Made by a program: the position numbers and the translations under genes. From assembly GCF_042683665.1 (NCBI RefSeq), contig NZ_JBHUOO010000010.1: 64,000 bases of DNA. One strand, given 5' to 3'. The DNA comes from Leeuwenhoekiella polynyae (GTDB lineage Bacteria > Bacteroidota > Bacteroidia > Flavobacteriales > Flavobacteriaceae). Shown here piece after piece: positions 27,002 to 35,541 of the stretch. The notes under the pieces were generated by a model, which did no database searches, was not told where the DNA came from, and saw only the letters and a program-made list of their open reading frames with translations. Numbering within the stretch: position 1 is the stretch's first letter; every line of letters starts with the position of its first letter.

Positions 27002-27009
27002 CAAATATA
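27002..27009 (-). promoter_or_regulatory. Promoter of the small secreted-protein gene
   Basis: TATATTTG on the minus strand with TTG about 21 nt further upstream (27031-27033); 30 nt before the chosen ATG. Confidence 0.55.
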
Positions 27010-27138
27010 CAACCATTCATCTATTAAAAGCAATTATTTTCGATGAAATACACATATTTTAGCATTTTATTGATATGAATTAATCTTGATACGATTTCTA
27101 GATGCTTTCTTACAAAAAAATCTTACAAGTATTTTAAA

Positions 27139-28362
27139 TTAATGCTCTGTTTTGATAAAAAATAGGATTTGAGCAAGCAAAAGTAGAATCATACTTAATA
27201 TTTGCATAAAAACAACTTGTATAAGATCGGTATGAAGAAAGACTATCAAACTTATTTGAAGGAATCCGCCTACGAAACTTATAAATACGGATTTGTATTT
27301 TCCTAAGGATAAAAAGTAATAGGTAAACAGATTAGCGATCGCAAACATTCCTGTAGCCAAAGCATAAGGTCCCAGTAATGAAGCTACTTCCAAATATGCT
27401 TCGCCAAACATTATTGTAACGATAAGTTGTGGAGCTATAAAGCACGTAGCTATAACTGAGGCTGCAAGAATACTTATATAACCAATATATTTATATAGGA
27501 TCTTACGCGTGTCTTCGCCATTTTTCTTTTTCTCAACTACAACCGGCAACAAAATCATCACAAACATCCATGCAACAAAATAAACCACGCGACCTATAAG
27601 TGCCAGTGAGGCATACAATCCGGCTTCCCTGGCATCAAAATAATGCTTGACCATCAAGATGTCACTGTTGTTAATTAAGATCTGCGTCCCCTCATAAAAA
27701 GCTGTAATGAGAAAAAAGTTCAATACCTCTTTATTCAGTTTTGTATCGAGTTGACCTGTTGCTTTTTGGGTTTTATTTTTTGGGAATTGCGCCAGTATCA
27801 GAGAAAGTCCTACTCCTATCGCAACGCCTATAGCAGGTTGTTTGTGGAAAAGAACTATCAGCAAAATCGTAAGAACCAGCCTGCTCCACATTTCGATTTG
27901 ATACGTCTTGGCAAGACTCAGCATATCTTGATTTCCCTGAAAAATACCACGGTTGATACTCATTACAAAGTATAACGGTACTGAAAGACCAAACACTACA
28001 AACATAGCCTGTGACTGCGTCTGAAAAACTTCCTGAAAGGATGAGGAGAAGATCACAAAACAAGCTCCCAGTAAAAATCCGATGTGGGTTCCCCATTTTT
28101 TAATTTTCTGTAAAAATAAAAGTTGCTCTTGTTCATTCATCAAAACAACAAAACGTGCCGTCCCTAACTGAAAGGTCATTGCGGCAAAAGATAAAACCAA
28201 TAATAAGGTTATTAAGATTGCAGCATCGGCAAATGCTTCTGGTCCCAGAATACGGCCCAGAATCAAATTATAGACATAGTTACCTGCGTTAACAAGTAAA
28301 GCACTCAGCATAAAAAGCTGTTGATGCGAGATTTTATAATTGATAAATGGTATAGCAAGCAT
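27139..28362 (-). CDS. Wzx-like polysaccharide flippase (MOP/MATE superfamily)
   Basis: 407 residues, almost entirely hydrophobic, with about 12 membrane helices. The early motif LVNAGNYVYNLILGRILGPEAFAD is characteristic of polysaccharide-biosynthesis flippases. The family moves undecaprenyl-linked oligosaccharides across the inner membrane. It lies 32 nt after the STAS gene on the same strand, so the two are probably co-transcribed. It is slightly shorter than most Wzx proteins, which have more than 420 residues. The substrate is not deducible. Its neighbours are a GT4 gene downstream and the TPR/barrel gene divergent. Confidence 0.88.
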   Translation of the reverse strand: MLAIPFINYKISHQQLFMLSALLVNAGNYVYNLILGRILGPEAFADAAILITLLLVLSFAAMTFQLGTARFVVLMNEQEQLLFLQKIKKWGTHIGFLLGACFVIFSSSFQEVFQTQSQAMFVVFGLSVPLYFVMSINRGIFQGNQDMLSLAKTYQIEMWSRLVLTILLIVLFHKQPAIGVAIGVGLSLILAQFPKNKTQKATGQLDTKLNKEVLNFFLITAFYEGTQILINNSDILMVKHYFDAREAGLYASLALIGRVVYFVAWMFVMILLPVVVEKKKNGEDTRKILYKYIGYISILAASVIATCFIAPQLIVTIMFGEAYLEVASLLGPYALATGMFAIANLFTYYFLSLGKYKSVFISFVGGFLQISLIVFLHTDLIQVVFMQILSMILLLLAQILFFIKTEH

Positions 28363-28394
28363 AACTGTTGTTTTTGGCGTTAGTTTGATGAGGA

Positions 28395-28715
28395 TTATGC
28401 GGCAAGCATAGGAACAGTAAAATCTTTATTATCTAATAAATATTTCTTTCCGGCAAGGCCGAAACTACCTCGTACAGAAGCATTCTCAACTCCTCTGAAT
28501 AAGATGAGCTTTCCGCTATTTCTATAATTATTTTGCAACTGAACCAGCTTCATTACCGTGGTTAGTGTAAGTTCATTTAAGACGCTTAGGTCAATTGTTA
28601 TTTTCTTTTGGTTTCTGAAATCTTCATTAATAGTTGCAGCTAGTTCAGAAACAGATTGTGCTTTTAAGATGCCGCGTATTTGAATAGACTGTGGAGTTGT
28701 GATAAATGAATACAT
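28395..28715 (-). CDS. STAS-domain protein
   Basis: 106 residues from the chosen ATG (MYSFITTPQSIQIRGIL). The fold pattern is that of STAS/anti-anti-sigma domains: beta strand, helix QSVSELAATINEDFR, then KKITIDLSVLNELTLTTVMK, where the usual phosphorylated Ser of DSSG is replaced by Thr in LTLTT. Family members work as phospho-switches or partner-binding modules. There is no nearby SpoIIAB-like kinase in the window. Its operon with the flippase suggests control of, or assembly with, the glycan machinery (inference). The upstream in-frame start adds only a short non-conserved tail. Confidence 0.7.
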   Translation of the reverse strand: MYSFITTPQSIQIRGILKAQSVSELAATINEDFRNQKKITIDLSVLNELTLTTVMKLVQLQNNYRNSGKLILFRGVENASVRGSFGLAGKKYLLDNKDFTVPMLAA

Positions 28716-29041
28716 AGTGGTAGTTTTTAAAAGTTTATACTGCAAATGTGCGCTGCATATCCATTTTATTGATCTGAATTTCGTTAAGCAGAATTTTACT
28801 GTAGACGAATGGTATAAATAGCAGTGTTAAACCGTAAATAGCTAAAAAACTGTCGTTCTAATAGTATTAGCTAGTTTTTTAAGAACCGGATCAAGTTCGT
28901 TTTGAAAGATGCTATCCTATAAATGAGGCAGTCAGAATTGGTAAAAAGCCGTGAGATGCAGATAAGTGTCGGTAAGTGGTAAATCCCTATAGATTAAAAA
29001 TGTAAGTATCGCTGCTAACTTGCTAACACCAAATCTTAGTT

Positions 29042-31090
29042 ATGAAAACGCTATTTACATCAGTCTTATTAATTGTATTTCTTTTTAGTGCTCAGGCACA
29101 AGAAATGACCGCCGGTTTCAAGTATTTAGAAACAGGACAAAACCAAAAAGCAGCATTATTTTTTGCTGAAATCTTAAAGGAATATCCTGAAAACAAAACC
29201 GCTCAACTGTGTTATGCACGTGCTTTAGGTCTGGGCGGGAATCCTGCTGAAGCTTTAGAGCTTTTTAAAGAAATGCGTGTAGAGTATCCCGGAGATCTGG
29301 AAATTAACCTCAACTATGCAGAAGCTTTTTTATGGAATAACGACTTTAAAAAGGCCGTGCCAGTCTATAAAGAACTGGTAAAAAACAATCCAGAGAACTT
29401 TGGCGCATTGCTGGGTTATGCTAACACACTTTCTAATCTCAAAAAATATGATGCTGCACTCACTTATATAAAGAGAGCTTTATCAGCTGATCCCGGAAAT
29501 GCAAATGCTTTGGTTTCCAGAAAATATATAAGATTAGGAAAAGCAGGCCAACTAGCGAAAGCTAACCAAATAGACCGTGCTCTTGCCCTACTCGATTCTA
29601 ATCTAATAGATTTCCCTAATGATCGTGATACTGAACTTAATAAAATAGCGATCTATTTACCTAACGAGAATTTTGAGGAAGCAACTCGTATTTATTCAGG
29701 TTTCAATACTTCTACAAAAGATAGTGTTACCGGTAAAATAGGTTTGGCTTTGGTTTCTCATTTAGCCGAAAAAGATAAAAAAGCCTTGACTTTTGCTACG
29801 GAAGCTTTTAATATGGCTCAGCAATTCAAAAAAGATTCTTTGGTATTTCTTCCGGCAGCAGAGCGCTATACGCAAGCCTTAGTATGGAATGCTAAGTATG
29901 CTGAAGCAAAGCAAGAAATAACAACTTTATCTGAAGATTTTCCGCAGCACAAAACAGTATTAGCTTTACAAGCGATGTTAGGTATGTATACGGGAGATTT
30001 TAAGACTTCATTAGAAGCTTATCAAACCATCTTGAGCAACGATTCTACCTCTTTTGATGGAAATCTAGGTATTGCAAATGCTTATCGTGCTGCAGACAAT
30101 CCGCTAGAAGCATACACTTACGCACAAAAAACCTTAACCTATTATGAAGGTCAGAAAGATGCATTAGGCTTGATCACTAAATTAGATCTTTCTTATGCTC
30201 CTGTTGTGGGCACAAGAGCTTCAGTGACTAAAGATAATGGTGAGAATACAGCATATAGCTATGGAATTAATATTGCGCTTCCTTTTTCAACTGCTTTTAA
30301 AACAGAAGCCTTATACGGTTATCGTACTACCCGCAATGGAATTAGCGGTCAAGAAGCCCACGCTCACGAATTAGGTATGAAACTGAATTACATGGTTGCA
30401 CCTGGTTTTGAACTGGAAACACAAGCCGGATTCATTAAAGCATTCACTGCAGATAAAGATTATACAGATGTACAAGGCTCATTAAGTTTAAAAACGAAGC
30501 CGGCTAAACGTCAAAATCTTGAAGTTGGGTATAGAAGAGCATTACAGAATTTTAATGCGGAATTGATTGAAGAAAAAATCGCTCTAAACGATTACTTTTT
30601 AAACTATAACTGGGGGATTACAACGCGCTTAGGCTGGTATACTTCTATGATTTACACCGCGCAATCTGATGCGAACAATCGCAAACTTTTGTTTACTTCT
30701 TTGTATTATGGATTGACCAAAAAGCCAGCCTTAAAAATGGGTTTCAATTACCAGTATTTAGGGTATAAAAATCAGGTGAATATGTTGTATTTCAGTCCAT
30801 CTAAATATCAAGCTACTGAAGTTTTTGCAGATTTAATGCTTAATGACTTAGGCTCTTTTCAAATTCACGCTGTTGCTGCCGGTGGTTATCAGTTTGTAGA
30901 AAGCCAAAAAGCAACCAGTATTTTTAGAGCAGAACTCAATGTGAATTATACCCTTTCTTCACAATTCAATCTTGGCTTTTATGCAAAGTATAGCAATATA
31001 GCTTCTGCAGTGGCAAGTGGTTTTGAATTTGGTGAAGCTGGTATTACACTAAGATGGTTACCGTTTAGTAAACCTATGTTTAAGAAGTAG
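29042..31090 (+). CDS. TPR-repeat outer-membrane beta-barrel protein (YaiO/BcsC-like build)
   Basis: 682 residues. Signal peptide MKTLFTSVLLIVFLFSAQAQ. At least six TPR-type helix pairs lie between about residues 25 and 385 (for example GNPAEALELFKEMRVEYPGD and KYDAALTYIKRALSADPGNA). A C-terminal beta barrel of about 290 residues starts near SKDNGENTAYSYGINIALPF-like strands and ends with an aromatic-rich edge, TLRWLPFSKPMFKK. A TPR scaffold plus OM barrel is the plan of exopolysaccharide exporters BcsC, PgaA and PelB. The barrel resembles the YaiO family. Divergent from the STAS-flippase operon. Confidence 0.82.
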   Translation: MKTLFTSVLLIVFLFSAQAQEMTAGFKYLETGQNQKAALFFAEILKEYPENKTAQLCYARALGLGGNPAEALELFKEMRVEYPGDLEINLNYAEAFLWNNDFKKAVPVYKELVKNNPENFGALLGYANTLSNLKKYDAALTYIKRALSADPGNANALVSRKYIRLGKAGQLAKANQIDRALALLDSNLIDFPNDRDTELNKIAIYLPNENFEEATRIYSGFNTSTKDSVTGKIGLALVSHLAEKDKKALTFATEAFNMAQQFKKDSLVFLPAAERYTQALVWNAKYAEAKQEITTLSEDFPQHKTVLALQAMLGMYTGDFKTSLEAYQTILSNDSTSFDGNLGIANAYRAADNPLEAYTYAQKTLTYYEGQKDALGLITKLDLSYAPVVGTRASVTKDNGENTAYSYGINIALPFSTAFKTEALYGYRTTRNGISGQEAHAHELGMKLNYMVAPGFELETQAGFIKAFTADKDYTDVQGSLSLKTKPAKRQNLEVGYRRALQNFNAELIEEKIALNDYFLNYNWGITTRLGWYTSMIYTAQSDANNRKLLFTSLYYGLTKKPALKMGFNYQYLGYKNQVNMLYFSPSKYQATEVFADLMLNDLGSFQIHAVAAGGYQFVESQKATSIFRAELNVNYTLSSQFNLGFYAKYSNIASAVASGFEFGEAGITLRWLPFSKPMFKK

Positions 31091-31122
31091 GTTTAACAAG
31101 TAAGCAAATACAAATTACCTCT

Positions 31123-31165
31123 TAAAATGCGAGTTCATAATCTGAGTTATGAGCTCGCATTTTAT
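31123..31165 (+). terminator. Terminator after the TPR/barrel gene
   Basis: Long stem AAAATGCGAG-TTCATAA / TTATGAG-CTCGCATTTT with a 6-nt loop, followed by ATTTTAAT. It can function in both directions. Confidence 0.85.
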
Positions 31166-31226
31166 TTTAATCTAGACACATAATTTAAACTTTACTTAAA
31201 TAGTATTCTAAACGTCTTTATCAAAG

Positions 31227-31234
31227 TACATTTG
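31227..31234 (+). promoter_or_regulatory. -7 element of the doxX-gpx operon
   Basis: TACATTTG followed by TGTCG fits TAnnTTTG. It implies a leader of about 105 nt before the ATG at 31348, with a small hairpin (tgaga-caag-tctca) in it. Confidence 0.5.
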
Positions 31235-31347
31235 TGTCGTGCTTAGATTTAATCATAAACTACTTTGGGGCAAGCTCACGAAGCATTAAACTTAATGAGA
31301 CAAGTCTCAAAGCATTTAAATCTCAATTATCGAGCAAAAGATATACT

Positions 31348-31770
31348 ATGAAAACTTCAACTACTCAAAACGTATTTCGGGTAATTCTAGGTGCTATGAT
31401 GACACTGGCTGGTATAGGTCACCTCACTTTTCAACGGGATGAATTTCAGGCACAGGTGCCACGCTGGCTGCCAACTGATCCTGGCTTTATAGATTTTGTA
31501 GTTTTAGCTTCCGGTGTAACGGAAATTCTTCTGGGTCTCGCATTGATTTTCCTTATTAAATACAAGGTGAAGATTGGACTTTTTCTGGCGATTTTCTACA
31601 TTCTCATTTTTCCCGGTAATATCTCACAGTACACTAATGGTATAGATGCTTTTGGTCTAGATACAGGTCTAAAGCGTTTAATTCGTTTATTTTTTCAGCC
31701 GGTTCTCATTCTTTGGGCGCTTTGGTCTACCGGTGCAATTACTTATTTGAAAAAGCCTAAAAATAAATAG
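31348..31770 (+). CDS. DoxX-family membrane protein
   Basis: 140 residues from the chosen ATG. About four membrane helices. The start FRVILGAMMTLAGIGHLTF and the LASGVTEILLGLALIFL helix fit the DoxX/DoxD-like family. A longer frame back to a GTG at 31234 exists, but that codon overlaps the promoter element, and the extra 38 residues look non-coding. Followed after 2 nt by glutathione peroxidase. DoxX proteins are often linked to redox/sulfur stress genes, which fits this neighbour. Biochemical role uncertain. Confidence 0.82.
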   Translation: MKTSTTQNVFRVILGAMMTLAGIGHLTFQRDEFQAQVPRWLPTDPGFIDFVVLASGVTEILLGLALIFLIKYKVKIGLFLAIFYILIFPGNISQYTNGIDAFGLDTGLKRLIRLFFQPVLILWALWSTGAITYLKKPKNK

Positions 31771-31772
31771 CT

Positions 31773-32246
31773 ATGAATTTTTATGATCTGGAAGCAAAAA
31801 CACTACAAGGAAAAACTATACCTATGAGAGCTTATAAAGGTAAAACAGTTGTCGTTGTAAATACTGCGAGCAAATGCGGACTTACACCGCAATATGAAGG
31901 ACTTGAAGCATTGTATGAGAAGTATAGAGACCAAGGTCTTGAAATTTTAGGTTTTCCGTGTAATCAATTCGGAAATCAAGAGCCCGGATCTGCAGATGAT
32001 ATTGAAGCCTTTTGTCAGGTAAATTATGGCGTTAGCTTTACGATGTTTGATAAAGTTGATGTTAATGGTTCTCAAACTCACCCGATTTTTAAATACTTAA
32101 AATCAGAATTAAGTGGATTGTTAGGAAGCAAAATAAAATGGAATTTCACTAAATTTCTCATAGACAAAAACGGAAAGCCCATAAAGCGCTATGCCCCTAT
32201 TACTAAACCGCAAAAGATGGAAGCTTCAATCAAAAGATTACTATAA
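31773..32246 (+). CDS. Glutathione peroxidase family protein
   Basis: 157 residues. Active-site Cys35 in NTASKCGLTPQYEGLE, Gln in GFPCNQFGNQEPG, and Trp-Asn in KWNFTKFLID form the usual tetrad. Bacterial cysteine-type members reduce hydroperoxides, normally with thioredoxin as electron donor. Length is normal for the family. It is the second gene of the doxX operon, and its stop codon directly touches an OhrR-type regulator relic in the same frame. Confidence 0.95.
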   Translation: MNFYDLEAKTLQGKTIPMRAYKGKTVVVVNTASKCGLTPQYEGLEALYEKYRDQGLEILGFPCNQFGNQEPGSADDIEAFCQVNYGVSFTMFDKVDVNGSQTHPIFKYLKSELSGLLGSKIKWNFTKFLIDKNGKPIKRYAPITKPQKMEASIKRLL

Positions 32247-32704
32247 ATCGAAGATGATTCGGTTTTACATTTAGAAAATCAGTTTTGTTTTCCGCTTTAT
32301 GCGGTATCACGACTTACGACAAAATTATACGCTCCGTTACTAAAAGAACTAGACCTTACCTACCCTCAATACTTAGTGCTTTTAGTTCTTTGGGAAAATG
32401 ATTTACAAACAGTAAACGAGATAGGGAACTGTTTAGTATTAGAATCAAACACCTTACCTCCGCTTCTGAAAAGATTAGAACAGAAAAAGCTCATCAAACG
32501 AACGCGTAAAAAGAAGATGAACGCATTGTAACAAGTGCTCTTACAGAACAAGGCAAAGCACTAAAAGAACGTGCAGTTTCAATTCCGCAGAAAATAGCTT
32601 CATTATTTAAAAACACAGACTTACCTGAAGAGGGTAATGGGGTTTTTCAGCAAACGCTACTCAAACTCTTAAGCACACTAAAAAAAGAAACTTCAAAAAA
32701 TTAA
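32247..32704 (+). pseudogene. Broken OhrR/MarR-family peroxide-sensing regulator
   Basis: Directly after the gpx stop codon, and in the same frame, the sequence reads IEDDSVLHLENQFCFPLYAV and continues through LTYPQYLVLLVLWEND to KLIKRTRKKK. This is the OhrR-type MarR winged helix, with its reactive Cys in NQFCFPLYA. The frame then stops at 32529-32531 (MNAL, stop). Shifting frame near 32514 restores DERIVTSALTEQGKALKERA and the C-terminal helix to 32704. There is no ATG at the expected start: the codon there is ATC. A lost start and a one-base shift point to a decayed gene. Sequencing error could explain the frameshift. Confidence 0.8.
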
Positions 32705-35541
32705 TCTTTTAAAGAATCTATTAACGCGGGTTGTAATTTTTTAAGAGCTAAAGAAGCAAAAGAACGAACCTCTTTATTCTTTGCTGTTATTTGTAATTCT
32801 GCCAATAATGGTAAAAAAGTAGTATCTCCTAAAAATTGTATCAGATAGATGACAGGTAATCTCAAATGACCATCCCCTACTTCAATAAGTTTAATTAAAG
32901 CCTTATTAAAGCTTATGTCAGAGTCTATGAGTATTTCCTCATAAACATCTGCATCTTCAATTATAGCAAGCTCTAAGAGCGGCAACAAAATGTGCTTTAA
33001 TTTTGGAGAAAGAATATTATCTAAAAACTCAATAGCGTTCGCGCGTGTATCTCTATCTGTACTAATAAAGCCTTTATAGGCGACATCAAGATCTTTTCTG
33101 CTATAATACACAGCCAGCAACTTAAAAATGGTATCAATTCTTAACTCAAGCTGCTTATCAAGAATTTCTAGCAATCCTTTGCGCGCTACTTCCAATTCAA
33201 CTTTATCATCAGATGAAAGTAAGCGCTCGTAGGCTTCAGCATTAAAATTACTTTTGATCACTTTACGACTGCTTACGATATCGCGATACTCAAACGTATA
33301 TTCTAGTAATGATCTAAAAATTGCCTTCGGAAAGAAATTGAGTTTCGGATTTTTAGTCTTAAGTCTATATAAAGATTTTGCTGAAGCTCTGCGTATCAAA
33401 TTATCTCTACTCTTTAACAAGCGCAACAGCACTCGCACTGAAGCTTGAGTTTCAAAAGTTTGAATTACCGCCGGAATGTATTTTTTAGTATTATTCTTCA
33501 ACAGCTTTTCGGCTTCGCGGGCAAGTAAAACTTCACTGATGGATTCTCCGTAATTTTTTAAGGCTTCAATTGCAACACTACGATATTCTTTTACCGTTAA
33601 AAAGTCGATAAGCGCATCAATGAACATAGGCTCTCCAGAAATTCCGGCAGCTTCAATCGCATGACTTACAATATGTGGATTTCGGTTATTAAAGTTCGCC
33701 GAGATAAACGAATAAAATTGTGGAATCTGAGCGTAACCTATGGATTCTAATAAGAAGGATAATTCTTCCGGACGATGGTCACTGTTGGGCAACTCGAGTT
33801 CGGCAAGCCAAAGCTCAATACGCAGCTCCAGATTATATCTAGAAGCTATTTTTTTATTTTTTCTAGCCTCTTTTGCCAAACATAACAATGCAGCATGAGC
33901 GATATAATCGCTGCTATTATTAAGATAAGAATCAAATATTCGATTATCGTTTAGCGATGTATGCATGATCAGATAATTCATCGCTGCATAAACCACTTCG
34001 TCATCTTTTAAATACACCATTTTGCGCACAGCCTCTAACGCTGTACCTTCTGGATAATGATACAGTTGACCGATCGCAGCTATTTTAACAGCATCATCCT
34101 CGTGTTCTAAAAGAGGGATTATTTTATTCCGTAAAATTTTAGCGTTCCGTGGATTTATATGCTCTAAGTAACGCACAATTTGTTCAGTATCATTGGAGCT
34201 TAAAATACGCTTTCCTAATTCTAAAGGGGATTTACGCTTTCTTCTTGATGTTCCTTCTGAGAGCTCTACTGCCTCCCTAAGACTTTGTCTAAAACTTTTA
34301 AAATAAGAATCACGTACTTTGAAAACACCTACAATCCAAATGAGGATCAAGAACAGAATAATTACGGTAACATAGTTTGAAGGAAGCGAAAGTCCTTTGA
34401 TTACAAAGATCAATAAACACCCCGCTATACCGGTCGCAACGCTATCTATCACAACATCAATAAATGACTTTGTACGATTTTTAATTTCTAATGAAATAGG
34501 AACCATAGCCAACTCAGTAGCCGCTTTATTAACCGATTGTTTTAAGCTGCCGTCTAAGCCTTTTATGATGATCAACACCCATAGCTCCGGAAATGTTAAA
34601 AATAACAAGGAACCTAAAGCTATACCTAATGGAAGGATCAATAGCGAACTGTTTACACCTAATTTTTCTACTACACGATTGGTTAGAAATAACTGAATAC
34701 CTAAAGAAACCAGGTTGAAGGTAGAAAACCAAAACCCAAAAAATGATGCCAAGCGATCAGCATCTGGTATAGCTCGGCTGGCAAAGTCACTAAACTGGAA
34801 ATCTACCAGTTTTGCAACAATAACCCCTAAACCTATTATTAAAGCTAAAAAAGTTAAATGCTTTGATTTTAAGAGCAGTTTAAAGGCGGTATCGCCCATA
34901 TTATGATGAGCATTGGCAGATCTTGATGCTCTGCTTACATAGCCCTTCTTATAAATCATTGAAAGCAGTGGAATACAAGCTAAAATAAAAATAGAAGCTA
35001 TAAGCAACATATTTCCATTACCGATATAGGGTACCAGAATAGTAGTTAAATATCCCCCAAAAATTCCTCCTGCAATTGCTCCAGATCCTATAAAACCAAA
35101 CAACCGTTTTGCTTCTCTGGCATTAAAAACCATATTCGCCAGTAACCAAAACTGACTGGTAGTGAGAACAGCAAAAATTCCGCTTATAACATAATAGATG
35201 TATAGTGTTGCTGATCCAATTACCTGCATTTTATACAATACACTTAAGAGAATAAATGCAAAAGCAAAAAAAACAAGCGAAGAGACCATAATACGCCTCA
35301 GAGAATAACGCCTTACCGCCTGATTGTAAAAATAAGAAGTGATTATAGCCGTCGCAGCTATAAAAAGATATCCAAAAGCAAGATTATCTGCACCCAACCC
35401 TTCGAGAAAAAGGGCATTTACTATAGGCTTTACGATCAATAAAATGGTAATGATCAAAAAGACGTATAACTGCATGAAAAAAGAGATGGTGATTTCACCA
35501 TCTCTTATATTAAACGTCTTTTTTAGAAATTTCCTAATCAC
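32701..35541 (-). CDS. MFS/ATP:ADP-translocase-like membrane protein fused to a HEAT-repeat domain
   Basis: 946 residues from a GTG start. Residues about 1-415 hold around 12 membrane helices of the Npt/Tlc (NTP/NDP exchanger)-like or MFS type (LFGFIGSGAIAGGIFGGYLT near residue 150). Residues about 430-946 are soluble and built of repeated helix pairs typical of HEAT repeats (for example DDAVKIAAIGQLYHYPEGTA and RSVAIEALKNYGE). The GTG overlaps the last codons of the upstream serine hydrolase (8 nt), implying translational coupling. The first ATG would be 22 codons later, already in helix 1. Substrate unknown. Its 3' end overlaps the dead OhrR gene by 4 nt. Confidence 0.8.
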   Translation of the reverse strand: MIRKFLKKTFNIRDGEITISFFMQLYVFLIITILLIVKPIVNALFLEGLGADNLAFGYLFIAATAIITSYFYNQAVRRYSLRRIMVSSLVFFAFAFILLSVLYKMQVIGSATLYIYYVISGIFAVLTTSQFWLLANMVFNAREAKRLFGFIGSGAIAGGIFGGYLTTILVPYIGNGNMLLIASIFILACIPLLSMIYKKGYVSRASRSANAHHNMGDTAFKLLLKSKHLTFLALIIGLGVIVAKLVDFQFSDFASRAIPDADRLASFFGFWFSTFNLVSLGIQLFLTNRVVEKLGVNSSLLILPLGIALGSLLFLTFPELWVLIIIKGLDGSLKQSVNKAATELAMVPISLEIKNRTKSFIDVVIDSVATGIAGCLLIFVIKGLSLPSNYVTVIILFLILIWIVGVFKVRDSYFKSFRQSLREAVELSEGTSRRKRKSPLELGKRILSSNDTEQIVRYLEHINPRNAKILRNKIIPLLEHEDDAVKIAAIGQLYHYPEGTALEAVRKMVYLKDDEVVYAAMNYLIMHTSLNDNRIFDSYLNNSSDYIAHAALLCLAKEARKNKKIASRYNLELRIELWLAELELPNSDHRPEELSFLLESIGYAQIPQFYSFISANFNNRNPHIVSHAIEAAGISGEPMFIDALIDFLTVKEYRSVAIEALKNYGESISEVLLAREAEKLLKNNTKKYIPAVIQTFETQASVRVLLRLLKSRDNLIRRASAKSLYRLKTKNPKLNFFPKAIFRSLLEYTFEYRDIVSSRKVIKSNFNAEAYERLLSSDDKVELEVARKGLLEILDKQLELRIDTIFKLLAVYYSRKDLDVAYKGFISTDRDTRANAIEFLDNILSPKLKHILLPLLELAIIEDADVYEEILIDSDISFNKALIKLIEVGDGHLRLPVIYLIQFLGDTTFLPLLAELQITAKNKEVRSFASLALKKLQPALIDSLKD

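Noticed and set aside
31234..31347. N-terminal extension of the DoxX protein from a GTG at 31234
   Set aside because: The GTG overlaps a TAnnTTTG promoter element, and the added residues lack membrane or family character.
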